Source: Macrophomina tecta (taxonomy: Eukaryota; Ascomycota; Dothideomycetes; Botryosphaeriales; Botryosphaeriaceae). Taken from it: a DNA stretch of 64,000 nt. The translations under genes and the position numbers were made by a program. The stretch covers positions 1,798,001 to 1,862,000 of the forward strand of contig JAKSGN010000002.1 in assembly GCA_024180945.1 (NCBI GenBank), written 5' to 3'. Of this stretch, positions 1 to 9,972 are shown in pieces. Under the pieces are notes generated by a model. That model had not been told where the DNA came from and ran no database searches. It saw only the letters and a list, made by a program, of their open reading frames with translations. Position 1 is the stretch's first letter, and every line of letters begins with the position of its first letter.

Positions 1-485
1 AGTCAAAAAATGTTAATTCTCTTGGGATTCCGGGGTGACAAACGCCACATACGTTACACCCGCTTTCTCGTACCTACGTCGATCCCTTACCCGCTTTTAC
101 GAGCGCCGAGCCCGACCCGACTCCTTGCGGAAGCGATTCAGCCATTTGGGGGTCTTCCTTAGCCCAGTAGCGGCAATAGGGCAGTGTGACTCGCCCATCG
201 CAATCTGCCACTCGTAATTGCGGGGAGCGAGGTCACGGGTGTCCACCTCCAAAGCCACCACTTCGCCTCCATTTCCGCATTTGGAAAAGCACAAGCTTCA
301 GCCCTACGCGAAGCAAGCAATAAACTTTATACGAAGCCACGGGGCTTGACGCCGTCCACAGGGTATAGATAGCTCGAAACAGCCGCTCTTGGTGCAGTCC
401 TCCAGCACAGCGCTTCTCACTCGCTCAAGTACAAGTCACTCCTTCGAACAAACACACTCGTTCACTTTTCTACCAACCCGCCAAT
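1..485. other. Upstream region of the cysteine-repeat gene
   Basis: I see no coding region here. The last 120 bases read as promoter and leader of the gene starting at 486: a TATA-like run (tatagata, about 364-371) and a C/T-rich leader just before the ATG. The short open frames on both strands have no family features. Confidence 0.5.
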
Positions 486-1604
486 ATGCGCTACCACTTC
501 GTTGCCACCGCCCTTGCGGCCCAGCTCACCCTCTCGGCTGCCATGCCGCAGATCAACTACGCCGCCGCCACCGACTGCGAGGCCCTTGACAACGCCTGCC
601 GTGTCGGCCCGGATGCCAACATGGCTCAGTGCTCCGCCAACAAGGCTGCTTGCGCTGCCTGCGAGGACGCTGACAGCCAGTGCCGTGTTGGCCCTGACGC
701 TAACATGGCCACCTGCTCTGCCGAGAAGGTTGCCTGCGTTGCTAAGGCCTACCCCTCGCAGGCCTCCGCTGCCGCCGCCGCCACCACCACAGCTGCTCCC
801 AGCGCCAACGGGCCCAAGACCGTCTACGAAACCGAGATGGAGACCATCACCTCTTGCGGCCCGGAGGTCACCAACTGCCCGGCTCGCTCTTCCCACCCGG
901 CTACCGCTACCGCCTCGGGCCCCGCCCCCTCTGGCACCGGCTCTGGCAACACCCCGTCTTGCGAGGAGAAGGAGAACGCCTGCCGCACCGCGCCCAACGC
1001 CAACATGGCCCAGTGCTCTGCTGAGCGTGCCGCCTGCGATGGCTACATTCCCGGCCAGCCCAGCGGTACCACTGAGGGTCCCGAGGGTCCTAAGACGATC
1101 TACACCACCAACGTGCAGACCATCACCTCGTGCGGCGCCGACGTCACCAACTGCCCCGCCCGCTCTACTCACCCGGCCACTGCCACCGGCACCGCCCCTG
1201 TCCCCTCGGGCACGGCCTCCGGCAACACCCCGTCCTGCGAGGAGAAGGAAAACGCTTGCCGTACCGCTCCCGACGCCAACATGGCCCAGTGCTCTGCCGA
1301 GCGTGCCGCCTGCGATGGTTACATTCCCGGACAGCCCTCCGGCGGTGCTCAGTCGTGCCAGGACAAGGAGAACGCCTGCCGCACCGCGCCCAACGCCAAC
1401 ATGGCTCAGTGCTCTGCCGAGCGTGCTGCTTGCGATGGCTACATTCCCGGCCAGCCCGGCAACAACGCCACTGCCAGCCTGAGCATCCCGACCCCTACCC
1501 CTGCTGGCCCTACCCCTGCCCAGTGGACCGGTGCTGCCTCCACCTCCTTCGTCTCCTTCGGTGTCATGGCCCTTGGTGCCGCTGCCGCTGCTTTCGTCAT
1601 GTAA
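486..1604 (+). CDS. Secreted GPI-anchored cysteine-repeat protein
   Basis: This is a single-exon gene of 372 residues that I cannot assign to a named family. Residues 1-19 form a signal peptide. The body holds five modules of the pattern C-x6-C-x10-C-x6-C, each with the signature ANMAxCSA. The last three modules are almost identical and end in GYIPGQP. Two Thr/Ser/Pro-rich linkers separate modules, each with a TSCGxxVTNCPARS motif. The C terminus is a Ser/Thr/Pro spacer followed by a hydrophobic tail ending AAAAAFVM, as expected for a GPI anchor. The likely location is the cell wall or outer membrane face. Codon use is GC-rich, as in a well-expressed gene. A wall-structural role or binding to a host or substrate is possible but unproven. 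The reverse strand is also open across the gene, which is a by-product of its composition. Confidence 0.9.
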   Translation: MRYHFVATALAAQLTLSAAMPQINYAAATDCEALDNACRVGPDANMAQCSANKAACAACEDADSQCRVGPDANMATCSAEKVACVAKAYPSQASAAAAATTTAAPSANGPKTVYETEMETITSCGPEVTNCPARSSHPATATASGPAPSGTGSGNTPSCEEKENACRTAPNANMAQCSAERAACDGYIPGQPSGTTEGPEGPKTIYTTNVQTITSCGADVTNCPARSTHPATATGTAPVPSGTASGNTPSCEEKENACRTAPDANMAQCSAERAACDGYIPGQPSGGAQSCQDKENACRTAPNANMAQCSAERAACDGYIPGQPGNNATASLSIPTPTPAGPTPAQWTGAASTSFVSFGVMALGAAAAAFVM

Positions 1605-3802
1605 AAGGGTCTTCTTCGCTTCGAAGGCTACCTCGTCGTCCTGTAAACTTAGATACCAATAACTTCTGCGCATTCAAATGTCAAATATTATCGATGCATA
1701 TATAATACCTTACATTCGCTGAACGGCTATCCATGTCTTGAGTCGCAGTCATGTGTCGAGAGGGAATGCTGACCGACGTGGGAAGCGGGTGTTCCGATCT
1801 GCGATCAAACAAGGTAATGAAGATCTATAGTCTCTTGAATCTATAAAGTCTATGTACACGTCGTAAGTCATTTTTATGTTTTGTCTGAATTTTGCTCCTT
1901 TACTCCTCTGCGTAAGGGTGAGATAATATCGCTGCACAAAAGAAAATGATGAGGAACAAAGGAAGCCACAAAAGGCAAGTGCGTATGTGCGCAAGGGTTA
2001 CCGACGGATCCGGGAATTCTTTGGCTGCGCTTCACGAGCGGAATGAGTGGCTTTGCGGAGGTGCCCATCCAGTCCGGGACAAGGGGGGGGGGGGGGGGGT
2101 CTTGATTTGGAGAGGAGGAATAGCAATCATTGTTTCTGCGACTTCCATGCTGATCTATGTGAGCTTCGGATCCAGTAACCAATAGCCATGTCAAAGACCC
2201 ACACTCAATCAGTGCTTTGCTACTGTTGTTGTATCTCCGGCCGAGAAACGGAAGCTCGGGGTTTTTGTAGGGTAAAACGGAGGAGCGTCTGAGAATCCTG
2301 AGTATGAGCACCTCGAAGCCAATTGCAGCCTTTAGACTTACTCCTTCGGCGTTATCATTGCAGGCAGTTTCATCGTTTTCAGCTTGCACCGCTCCGCCTT
2401 GATCATGCGAGCGTTTGCCAGGAGCCAGAGGCCCAGAGACTCTTCAAGTACAATCTTCGTAACCATTTCGATTTTGACGGGAGAATTAATGGTCTCCAAG
2501 ATCTGGGTGTTGCTACGAACGGTGTCTACTTTATAGCGTTCCTACCAACGCAAGGGGCGACTGCGAATGCATAACATAGTAACCGCCGAGGAATTTCCGG
2601 GCCGGTCGAAGAGACATTTTTCCCAGCTCACCCCATAGTGGTTTATCGCCCGGTCAGAATTGCGAAAAGCTCCTCCAGAATTTTGCAGAATCTGTGGGTT
2701 TTGTGAGGCTGGGTCAGTCCATTGGGTAGGGCCGATAAGGAGAGATCAGTCGAGTCTCACGTCTGCTGGCTCCACTTGTATCACTGACTGATACAAATGG
2801 TGGTCTGGGAACATTATTGCGCTGATGAGGCGGATGCATCCGAGATCGGCAAAGTCCGAAGTTTATAAGATGGTTTGCGTGCCAGGGGCAGATGAGTCAC
2901 TTCGACCTGGGTGTTCTTCCATTTCCAACACCGCACAAAATATCAAGTTGCTGTGGTAAGTGCGCGCAAAAGCCGGGCCAATATTTCAGCTCTACAAGCG
3001 GCCTTAAGCTTACGCGCCAGATGTATGGCACATCCTGCCCGCTGCTGTCGTTACTAGGTTTGGGGCTCCAGGATCAACTAACCCAGGTGTTTGATTGCGA
3101 ACTTACTAGCGAGAAAAAGGGTCGTTTGTTTTTTTGTATTACCCTGTGCTCTTTTTCCTTACCTTGACCACGTCATCTGACGAACTATAGTTCGCACAAA
3201 CGTCTAGGTTTTCTAGTTCAGCCCTGAATATAATTTCAATCTGAAACGCGCCATCAAGTGATGGAGAAACTCTGATGCTTTTTGGGTTCCTGTTCGGTAA
3301 CTCGTGAACAAACGCATTTTGGTGTTGAAGGTGAGTTCGTGCCTTGCAGGGTTAGCGCTGTCGGAGAAAGCGGAACGCATCTGGCTCTCATGATGGCTCC
3401 AAATACGTCATTATTGCAATGAGAGCTGAACCCGTCAGTCGCCGCAGCTGACGGTATTGTACAGCCTTTTCATACAATCGGTAGCCTCTGAGTTATCGTA
3501 AGCTATGCATAGCTATATCGCCGGGAGTCGCGATATTGATTTCCTAAGCTTACTGTGGAGACTTGATAATCTGTAGGTGCTGGGAAAAGGCTTTAATTAC
3601 CGTCTTTTCACCTGTCATCTTGATTCAGCACGTGTAAAAATAGTCTTCGGAGGATTCTTTTAGATCCACACCACTTTAATATAGGATTTCGTGTGCAAAG
3701 AGAGAGCTGAGCCAGAAAATTGGTCTAAATCCGATTCTGACCGATCAAATACATTTTTGCGAAAAAACGCCTTAGAGTAGGACTAAATACCATGACCGCT
3801 AA
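1605..3802. other. Gene-free intergenic region with a G17 tract
   Basis: No convincing gene was found on either strand. The region has a run of 17 G at 2083-2099 and is otherwise unremarkable, moderately AT-rich sequence. It lies between the 3' end of the cysteine-repeat gene and the 3' end of the pectate lyase gene, so it should hold two terminators. Confidence 0.6.
2083..2099. repeat. Homopolymer run of 17 G
   Basis: A mononucleotide G tract of 17 bases is read directly. It could slip in replication or sequencing, so its exact length is uncertain. Confidence 0.9.
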
Positions 3803-5146
3803 CTAAAATGGAGGACAGTTCTGGATATCGGCCTGCGTGTACTGGCACTGTTGAGTTGGACCCTCACTGAGTCTTGCAGGATCATTAAAGGATGATCCAT
3901 CACCATCGATACCCGTACCATCAAACCGTGAACCAGAGCCGCTTCCGCCACCTCCGCCGGTCCCGCTACTCCGCGATTGCTCATCTCCTTCAGCAAGCTG
4001 AGCCGGTTGACCTGCATTGTCGCCACGAAGGGCTTGGTTGTTTGGCCCCCCTCCAACGCCTCCGCCACTATTCTGCGATACTTCACGCAGTCCAGCATTA
4101 CTTGTTCTTCCATTCCCAAGGGTTCCTCCCTGGAAGCCGCCACCACCCCCGCCGGTACCACTTCCGATACCACCACCGGCGCCGCTCCCTCCAAACCCAC
4201 GATCTCCAGCTCCTCCAAATCCAGCACCACCACCTCCCATGCCCACACCGCCGCTGGACCCACCACCCTCATAGCTGGAACAGACTCGGTCCACGCTCTG
4301 AGCGCATGATCCGACAATCATAGCCTGATCTCCAGAGTTTGCATTTAATCCCACAAGTTCCAACCCGTTGACCGCCCAGACATTCTCCAGCACAATATAG
4401 CGGTCTGACATATTCTCGCAGTCCGAGCAGGACCGGCAGATCTTACCAAACTGCTCCGCATAGAAGTTCCGAATCACAACCGTGCCCCCGCCATTGTGAT
4501 TCATGATCTTGTCGACGGCATTGAAGGCGCCGCCGCCGATGACGTAGCTGGTGCCCTGCTGCTGGCGGAAGGTGAAGGCATCCTCGCACACGTCTTCAAC
4601 CCAGATGTTCTCGAGCACGCAGTCTCCCTCACAGTGGATGCCCTCGATCTGGTTGGGGCCGATGACGCAGTTGCTGAGCGTGCCGCCGGGCGCGATGATG
4701 AAGACGGCGTTCTCGGGGCCTGTGTTGCCCTGGTCGTTGCACTGCATCCCGCGGTCATACTTCTGTCCCTGGCAGTCGAACTGGCCCTCCACGTATTGTG
4801 CCTGCTGGAGGACTTGCGCCGGGCTACCGAATTCGAAGGGAATCTGCGGTCCGCCGCCGGCACCTCCTCCACCTCCCATCCGGCCGCCGCCTCCGATACC
4901 AGTGCCGGCACCAGTTCCGCCACTACCAAAGCCTCCGCTGCCGAAGCGGCCGCCGTTGTTATTGTTGTTTGTGGCGGAGAGGTCGTTTGCACTACCCGGC
5001 TGGCGAGATCCGGCTCCCAGCTGGTTATTCAGCCCTTGAGGCTGCGTACCAGTGCGGTCATCCCCAGGCGGTACAACCGGCTGATTCTGGGCGAGTGTGT
5101 TGATAGTTGCGGAAAGGACGACGAGAGAGATTTCACAGAAATGCAT
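3803..5146 (-). CDS. Secreted pectate lyase, family PL3, with glycine-rich flanks
   Basis: This is a single exon of 447 residues beginning with a signal peptide (about residues 1-20, ending LAQ). The central part (about 105-300) matches the PL3 pectate lyase fold: the run NCVIGPNQIEGIHCEGDC, then WVEDVCEDAFTF, then a parallel beta-helix with many paired cysteines (CRSCSDCENM). PL3 enzymes cut polygalacturonate by calcium-dependent beta-elimination, and in fungi they serve plant cell-wall breakdown. Most PL3 proteins are about 220-260 residues. This one is much longer because an Asn/Gly-rich stretch (about 60-105) precedes the domain and a Gly/Ser-rich stretch (about 300-425) follows it, before a cysteine-containing tail ending NCPPF. 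The flanks may tether or space the enzyme at the wall. Family assignment is firm; the role of the flanks is unknown. Confidence 0.88.
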   Translation of the reverse strand: MHFCEISLVVLSATINTLAQNQPVVPPGDDRTGTQPQGLNNQLGAGSRQPGSANDLSATNNNNNGGRFGSGGFGSGGTGAGTGIGGGGRMGGGGGAGGGPQIPFEFGSPAQVLQQAQYVEGQFDCQGQKYDRGMQCNDQGNTGPENAVFIIAPGGTLSNCVIGPNQIEGIHCEGDCVLENIWVEDVCEDAFTFRQQQGTSYVIGGGAFNAVDKIMNHNGGGTVVIRNFYAEQFGKICRSCSDCENMSDRYIVLENVWAVNGLELVGLNANSGDQAMIVGSCAQSVDRVCSSYEGGGSSGGVGMGGGGAGFGGAGDRGFGGSGAGGGIGSGTGGGGGGFQGGTLGNGRTSNAGLREVSQNSGGGVGGGPNNQALRGDNAGQPAQLAEGDEQSRSSGTGGGGGSGSGSRFDGTGIDGDGSSFNDPARLSEGPTQQCQYTQADIQNCPPF

Positions 5147-6100
5147 CTCGATAACTTGAAAGAATGAATGTAGAAGATTGGACTTGGAGTACTGCTGTCA
5201 ATCCCATCGTGCAGAGAACGATCCCTTTATATTACCGTCTCACCTCATTCTCCTGGAGGACGAGGAAGAACGTCCAGACGCTGAAAACTAAATTGCGAAA
5301 CATGGCGTTCGTCTTCGCATGGCGCCATGATTCCTCCGGAAACCGCTCGACCTGTGTCAGAAGAACAGCGATGGCGTCAGCAGTCGACCATATGAGACCC
5401 CAAAAACTGGCGAAGTGCATTAAATGGAGGCTCTATGGAGAGTGGGGTATGTAGTCAAGAAAGAGAATTGTTTCAAGGAAAAGGCTGCCAAGGGCTTGGT
5501 TAAGTAGTCGTCTTGTCAAGTCAGTACGTTGTGAAAATAAGGGTAGATCGGAGATGGACAGGAGAGAGAGTTGGTATAGACTATTCGAATGTGTCAGAAG
5601 ATGTGGAAGTCTATCATATAATTCTCCGCATTTGGCAAGGCGCTGGAGTTTGCGCTCCCGGAAACCAGAAGTCAAAACTAGCTTTTGCCACAACTCGTAT
5701 CCGGCGGGTGACGGCTCGGGTACACGCAATACCTACAATGGAGCGCCTTGTCCAAATGCATTACATAGTTGCTCATGTGTTGAACGGACGGCAAAAGTCA
5801 TGTTTACATCGCGCGCTACTTTTCCCTGGAGAGACTCAAAAAGGAACATCGGCGCGGTATTTCTTGACGGGGGATTAGGACAGCTCATATATCATCCAGT
5901 AACCCGTTTCCGCTTTTTTTCTAGACCATAGCGATCAGACCGCGCTGTGATGGGCATCAGTATAGATCCTCGAAGCCGCGCGCTATCATCAGGGTGCCCG
6001 TTTAGTAGATAGCGTGCATCCTGCTCAGCCGCAACAAGTCCGCGCCACTTCTTCAACGTACTCTCTTGACTCACATCTGTTCCATCACCAAACTTAATCA
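5147..6100. other. Pectate lyase promoter and unassigned sequence
   Basis: The first few hundred bases are the promoter of the pectate lyase gene, which reads leftward. Overlapping open frames of about 100-125 codons occur on both strands between 5,500 and 6,200. None has recognisable domains, and I do not call them genes. Confidence 0.4.
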
Positions 6101-6140
6101 CGACCACGCACACTGTCCCTCGAGATTGCAGAGCCAAAGT

Positions 6141-6830
6141 GCAACCGTGGTTTCCCTGATTGATCTTGCAGCCGAGCTCCGTCAAAGAATCCTCGGGTTT
6201 GCAGTACCAGATGTGAACCGCATGAGTCAACTATGGCCTCAAGGCCTGCTCAACATTCTACATGCGTCTCAACACATCCGGGAAGACACGCATGAGACCA
6301 TGTCACCAAGGTCTCCCATGCATATCGTATCAAACCCAGAGCATCTGACCAACCTCAGAGCCCCGAAACCAACCAGTGGAAACTCAGGGCATGGCTCGAC
6401 ACTGGAACGCCTCTGCCTCGTTCTCTGCCAACAGTCTGGCGCCAAGCGCATTACGTGGATGTGCTACTGTAGTCGAGATACCGACGAATGGTTGCATACG
6501 GAGCTCATCCAAGCGTGGAACGACTCCGTGCACCAGCTTCCACCCAGCTTCAGCGCGGTGTATCTCGACGTTACACCTGCCCCCGAATGGATGAGTTCGA
6601 AGCCGCGGGACATTAACAACCCGTTCATCTATGATAAGAGGGCAGAGAGCACATTTCTGAATGCTCATATCGGGGATATCTCGTATCTGATCAGAGCGAT
6701 AAACCGGCACTACAAGGGCACAGTGGCTGTTCATCGGACGGGAAAGCTGAGCACTCGGAACCAGTTTTGTTCCCATCGGATGACAGAAAATAGCGCTAAA
6801 GCAGGAATCGGTATTGACTTTCGTGGATAG
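6141..6830 (+). CDS. Hypothetical protein with a weak F-box-like start
   Basis: An open frame runs to a TAG at 6,828-6,830. No ATG lies near its 5' edge, so a short upstream exon or a later ATG is possible and the 5' boundary here is approximate. The segment LIDLAAELRQRILGFA resembles the start of fungal F-box-like proteins (usually LPPELRxxIxxxx). It is followed by a Cys/Trp-bearing middle (WMCYCSRDTDEW) and a well-formed C-terminal part with VYLDVTPAPEW and DISYLIRAINRHYKG. Those latter segments look conserved, but I do not recognise the family. If the F-box reading is right, it could be a substrate adaptor of an SCF ubiquitin ligase. It lies between the pectate lyase and the RiPP cluster with no evident link to either. 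Confidence 0.45.
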   Translation, partial: ATVVSLIDLAAELRQRILGFAVPDVNRMSQLWPQGLLNILHASQHIREDTHETMSPRSPMHIVSNPEHLTNLRAPKPTSGNSGHGSTLERLCLVLCQQSGAKRITWMCYCSRDTDEWLHTELIQAWNDSVHQLPPSFSAVYLDVTPAPEWMSSKPRDINNPFIYDKRAESTFLNAHIGDISYLIRAINRHYKGTVAVHRTGKLSTRNQFCSHRMTENSAKAGIGIDFRG

Positions 6831-7491
6831 TGGATTACTCTCGCGACGGCCTGCGTCGCCAAGGTACGCACTGATGTGAAAAAGATCGCACAGAAGCAGA
6901 AGTCGCTGTAAGCCGAGAAGAAGCGAGAAATATTTATACAAATCTGTTTATGGAACTAGCTGACCTGGAAGAAGAGGCGGAAGCAGTGGAAGATCTCCGG
7001 ATACTCGCGGACTTCTTGGTCGATGCTTCACTTTGCGAGCTTAATACTTCACCTGCTTCAAATCTTCGAAGAGCTTATATTCACTACGCAGCAGAATATA
7101 TGGGCTTTAGTAATCCATCTGTGGAAGAAGAATCGAATCCGTTCTCTTAGCACAAAAGTACCAAAAGGGAGCCAGAGCCTGTAAATGAGCATGGCAGCAT
7201 TGTTAAAATGTTCTTCAACTTGTATCCAAACTGTACGCATAAGCACTCCCGTCTCATGTTGACAAGATCATGCATGCTGCCTCTGTGGTGATTGGGCAAA
7301 CGGGCTGGAAAAGATGAAAGACGTGATTGGATTCCTCAGGAACCTGGATTTTTATGATGAAGCTCATGGTGGACTGCATACATACCCGAAGACGCAAGAC
7401 TTAAAGCAGTCAGTTCCCTCTCGTTTGCCAATTATGACGATCAACCCTTTTCAAAAGGCAACAAACTCCCCCGCGCCATCTACCACACATT
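6831..7491. other. Intergenic region left of the RiPP cluster
   Basis: A 66-codon acidic open frame (6,950-7,150) starts with ATG and is rich in Glu and Leu, but it has no recognisable family and I do not call it. The remainder is the 3' flank of the first UstY-type gene. Confidence 0.4.
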
Positions 7492-8208
7492 TTAACCCAC
7501 CGGCCTCGCCGGATACACCAATTTTGTTCTCCACTCATCCAGTCCACTTCTCAGTAAAAACATCTTCCCACAATGCCTGACATGCGCCTCTTTCTCCCTG
7601 GGCAAATGCATCACCGTCCCCGTCCACTCCCTCCTAAACTCCTTCAACAAACTAAAGTAGCAATGCGTGACGTGCTGCTCGTACGTGAACCACACTTGCC
7701 GGCCCGGCTCGACCATCTCACTCAGCTGCGTCGCGTTGACGCGCGCCAGCCTCCCGTCCGCCATCGCCGTCTCGTACTCCCACACGCCGCTGCTGCTCGC
7801 GCGGCTGAATTCGGCGGACAGCTCGCGGTCGATGCAGCGCGGGTTTAGCCAGGCCAGCTCGTGCTCGTCGAACTCGCAGCCACGCGCCAGCGCCGTCGCT
7901 GTTGTCGGGCCGCAGTGGCAGAGGACTGCGTCGTGCGTGAGGTGGCGGTGGAGTCGGCGGCATAGGTCGATGGTGCCCCAGATGGCGAGGCAGAGGAGGA
8001 TGGCACGCAGGAGGCCAAGGAGGATGCGGTGAGTTGATTTTTGTGGTCGGTGGCTCTTGCGGAAGTGTTCTGGGTCCTCGAGGTCTGCCGCCTTCGCATC
8101 CTGGGTGCTCACGTCGCTGTCACGCATCAATCCGGTCGTTGCATCGTCGGTTGTATCAGGCGTGCGGTGTGACCGTAATAGGCGCGTTGATAGTGCTTGG
8201 AGGTTCAT
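7492..8208 (-). CDS. Divergent UstY-type membrane protein (paired HxxHC), RiPP cluster
   Basis: This single exon encodes 238 residues. A polar N-terminal tail of about 60 residues precedes one membrane segment (62-81), and the rest should lie in the secretory lumen. The lumenal part begins with a Cys-Gly and GCEFDEHELAWLNPRC pattern (about 99-125) shared with the genes at 9,973 and 16,114. It carries two HxxHC motifs, HVTHC (179-183) and HVRHC (209-213). In UstYa/DUF3328 oxidases of fungal RiPP pathways, paired HxxHC motifs are thought to bind the metal that drives oxidative cyclisation of the core peptide. This protein shares that architecture but differs elsewhere, so I treat it as a distant relative. 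It diverges from the canonical UstYa gene at 8,607 across 398 bases, which suggests co-regulation. A role in modifying the precursor at 11,355 is inferred. Confidence 0.8.
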   Translation of the reverse strand: MNLQALSTRLLRSHRTPDTTDDATTGLMRDSDVSTQDAKAADLEDPEHFRKSHRPQKSTHRILLGLLRAILLCLAIWGTIDLCRRLHRHLTHDAVLCHCGPTTATALARGCEFDEHELAWLNPRCIDRELSAEFSRASSSGVWEYETAMADGRLARVNATQLSEMVEPGRQVWFTYEQHVTHCYFSLLKEFRREWTGTVMHLPREKEAHVRHCGKMFLLRSGLDEWRTKLVYPARPVG

Positions 8209-8606
8209 TGTGGATCCTTCTTTTTTTACGGGATGGCTCGCAGCAGAGGAGATGCGTGAGCGGGTTGTGGTTGTGAGTCTAATACGGCTTTCTGCTCCCA
8301 GTTCATGTTAGTCGTTACCGTATATCATAGTAAAAGAGCGGAAAAGTATACGTTACTATCCAGAACAGGCGATCAGGTGGATGATGTGTATCATCGGGCC
8401 GCCCTCGGTCTCGCGCGGCAACTATATGAATGCTCTCGGATGTGCAGCGGACCATGACTCGCTCCAGCCGAACCATTAATCTCCCTCCGGATGTTCCATT
8501 CTTCGATCTACTATGAAACTTGGTTGAGATACACCAAGAGCAGTGTGAAAACATTGCCCTGGAGTCGGCCAGCGTTCATCATATTCCCACCCCAAACTAA
8601 ACGACA
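8209..8606. promoter_or_regulatory. Bidirectional promoter between two UstY-type genes
   Basis: These 398 bases lie between two divergent start codons (8,208 minus and 8,607 plus) and contain no gene. The arrangement makes a shared promoter likely. I could not identify a specific regulator site by eye. Confidence 0.5.
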
Positions 8607-9427
8607 ATGGCATCACAGCGCAGCTCTGTACCTAGCATCTTCACTATCTTGTTGTATGCTGCAAGTGCTGTTGCCTTAGCTGTTCTTTCTGCATTGTCGA
8701 CTTCTGTATTTTACCTTCATTTGAGAGCTATACACGACAATGTTACTGTGAAAAAGGTATCTCAAGACCATTTGGCGGACGATACTGGTACTTTGCCTTC
8801 CTGTAAGACTTGTTCCATCAATCAAAGGTTACCTTGCTTCTGCTAACCTCAAGACACAGCCTCTCGTCAAGCAAGAGTGTTCTGGAATAGCTCTGAGTTT
8901 GGCCCTAGGGCGCACAGTATGGAGGATATTGACGAAGCCGCCATTCTCAAAAAATGGAAGTCATTGCTACCACGTATGTCATATAAATCTTTTAGACAAT
9001 CACTATAACTAAAGTAACTCTGACAGCAGGAAATGGTGTGTTGAGTGCCAGTAACTCTAGGAAGGAAAAAGAGTCACATCAAACAGATAGGGTGGTCTCC
9101 GTTTTCCACCAGATCCACTGCCTGGTAAGATATCATCTTGGTTTGCAGCTGTATTACATGTACTGATTTAACTAGTACTCTATACTGAGCGACTACTTAG
9201 ACCTACGCAGTGGAAAACAATTAGGAGGTGAAAAGGAGTATTCTTTGCAATGTTTCAACTATCTGAGACAATCACTGCAATGTTGCGGGGATACAGCCTT
9301 GGAAGGATCTGACATATACGCTGCTGCAGAAGGTAGAAATGGGACCTTGGGAATTGGATCAACACACGTTTGCAGAGACTACGAAGCTATACTGCACTTT
9401 GTGGAATCATCCCCTCAGGTACTATAG
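8607..9427 (+). CDS. UstYa/DUF3328-family oxidase-like protein with a degenerate second motif
   Basis: The gene has four exons: 8,607-8,802, 8,860-8,973, 9,027-9,124 and 9,176-9,427. They give 219 residues, a normal UstYa length. A membrane segment lies at about 10-37. The lumenal part has the family landmarks: a Trp-containing segment ending LLP (about 100), then SVFHQIHCL with the first HxxHC at 131-135, and later NYLRQSLQCCGDTALE with the final CRDYEAIL. UstYa proteins are membrane-bound oxidases that form macrocyclic bonds in dikaritin peptides such as ustiloxin. Oddly, the second motif, normally HxxHC before the YLRQ segment, reads YSLQC (157-161). Both histidines are gone, so this copy may be inactive or need a partner. 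It is divergent from the gene ending at 7,492 and in tandem with the one at 9,973. Confidence 0.88.
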
Positions 9428-9972
9428 CTCGAATCTGGACAAAGAAAAAACCATGGATTACAAATGTAAAGCCCGTGAAGGGGTTGTGCTACAACATATG
9501 GAGGAGCAGTTACCACCCACAAGAACGTCGCAAGGTCCCAGCGCTAAGCCCTGCGGTAGTGGTATGTGTCCTCGGAAGGCCGACTCAGCTTTCCGGCATT
9601 CAACCGGGTCCCGGGACGATAAAAGCCACTTTTCGGGTGAACGAGTCATACAACGGCTACGTGAAATCCAGGAGAGCCCAGGAAATACGACTGAATCAAG
9701 GTTATCACCAGTTCCCGAGCAAGTTCCCACTTCAGGTCGGAGGAGCACATGTGTCGTAAGTGACATTGCCTTTCAGGGGCAGAGTCCGACAAGGAACAGT
9801 ATGTAATAGCTTCCGCAATTCAGCCGCTAACTCCAACTTGTGATACATTGATGTTTTCATACTCAGAAAGTATAGCATCACCATCACCATCATTACAAAC
9901 AACAACAACATATCTAAGCTCCAGCGTCGGTTCACTTTTTTCTTTGCCCAAGGCGAAGGACAAGACACCATA
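9428..9972. other. Intergenic leader of the 9,973 gene
   Basis: An open frame of about 130 codons crosses 9,370-9,759, but it overlaps the UstYa gene and has no recognisable features. A short run of repeated cat/cac and aac triplets at about 9,886-9,912 lies in the probable 5' leader of the next gene. Confidence 0.45.

Noticed and set aside
502..1482. 326-codon Pro/Arg-rich frame on the plus strand
   Set aside because: It is an out-of-frame reading of the same repeats, with no signal peptide or conserved motif.
462..1673. 403-codon open frame antisense to the cysteine-repeat gene
   Set aside because: It is Gly/Arg/Ala-rich, follows the repeats of the sense gene, and has no domain. It is a composition shadow.
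9370..9759. 129-codon open frame after the first UstYa gene
   Set aside because: It overlaps the last UstYa exon in another frame and has no family features.
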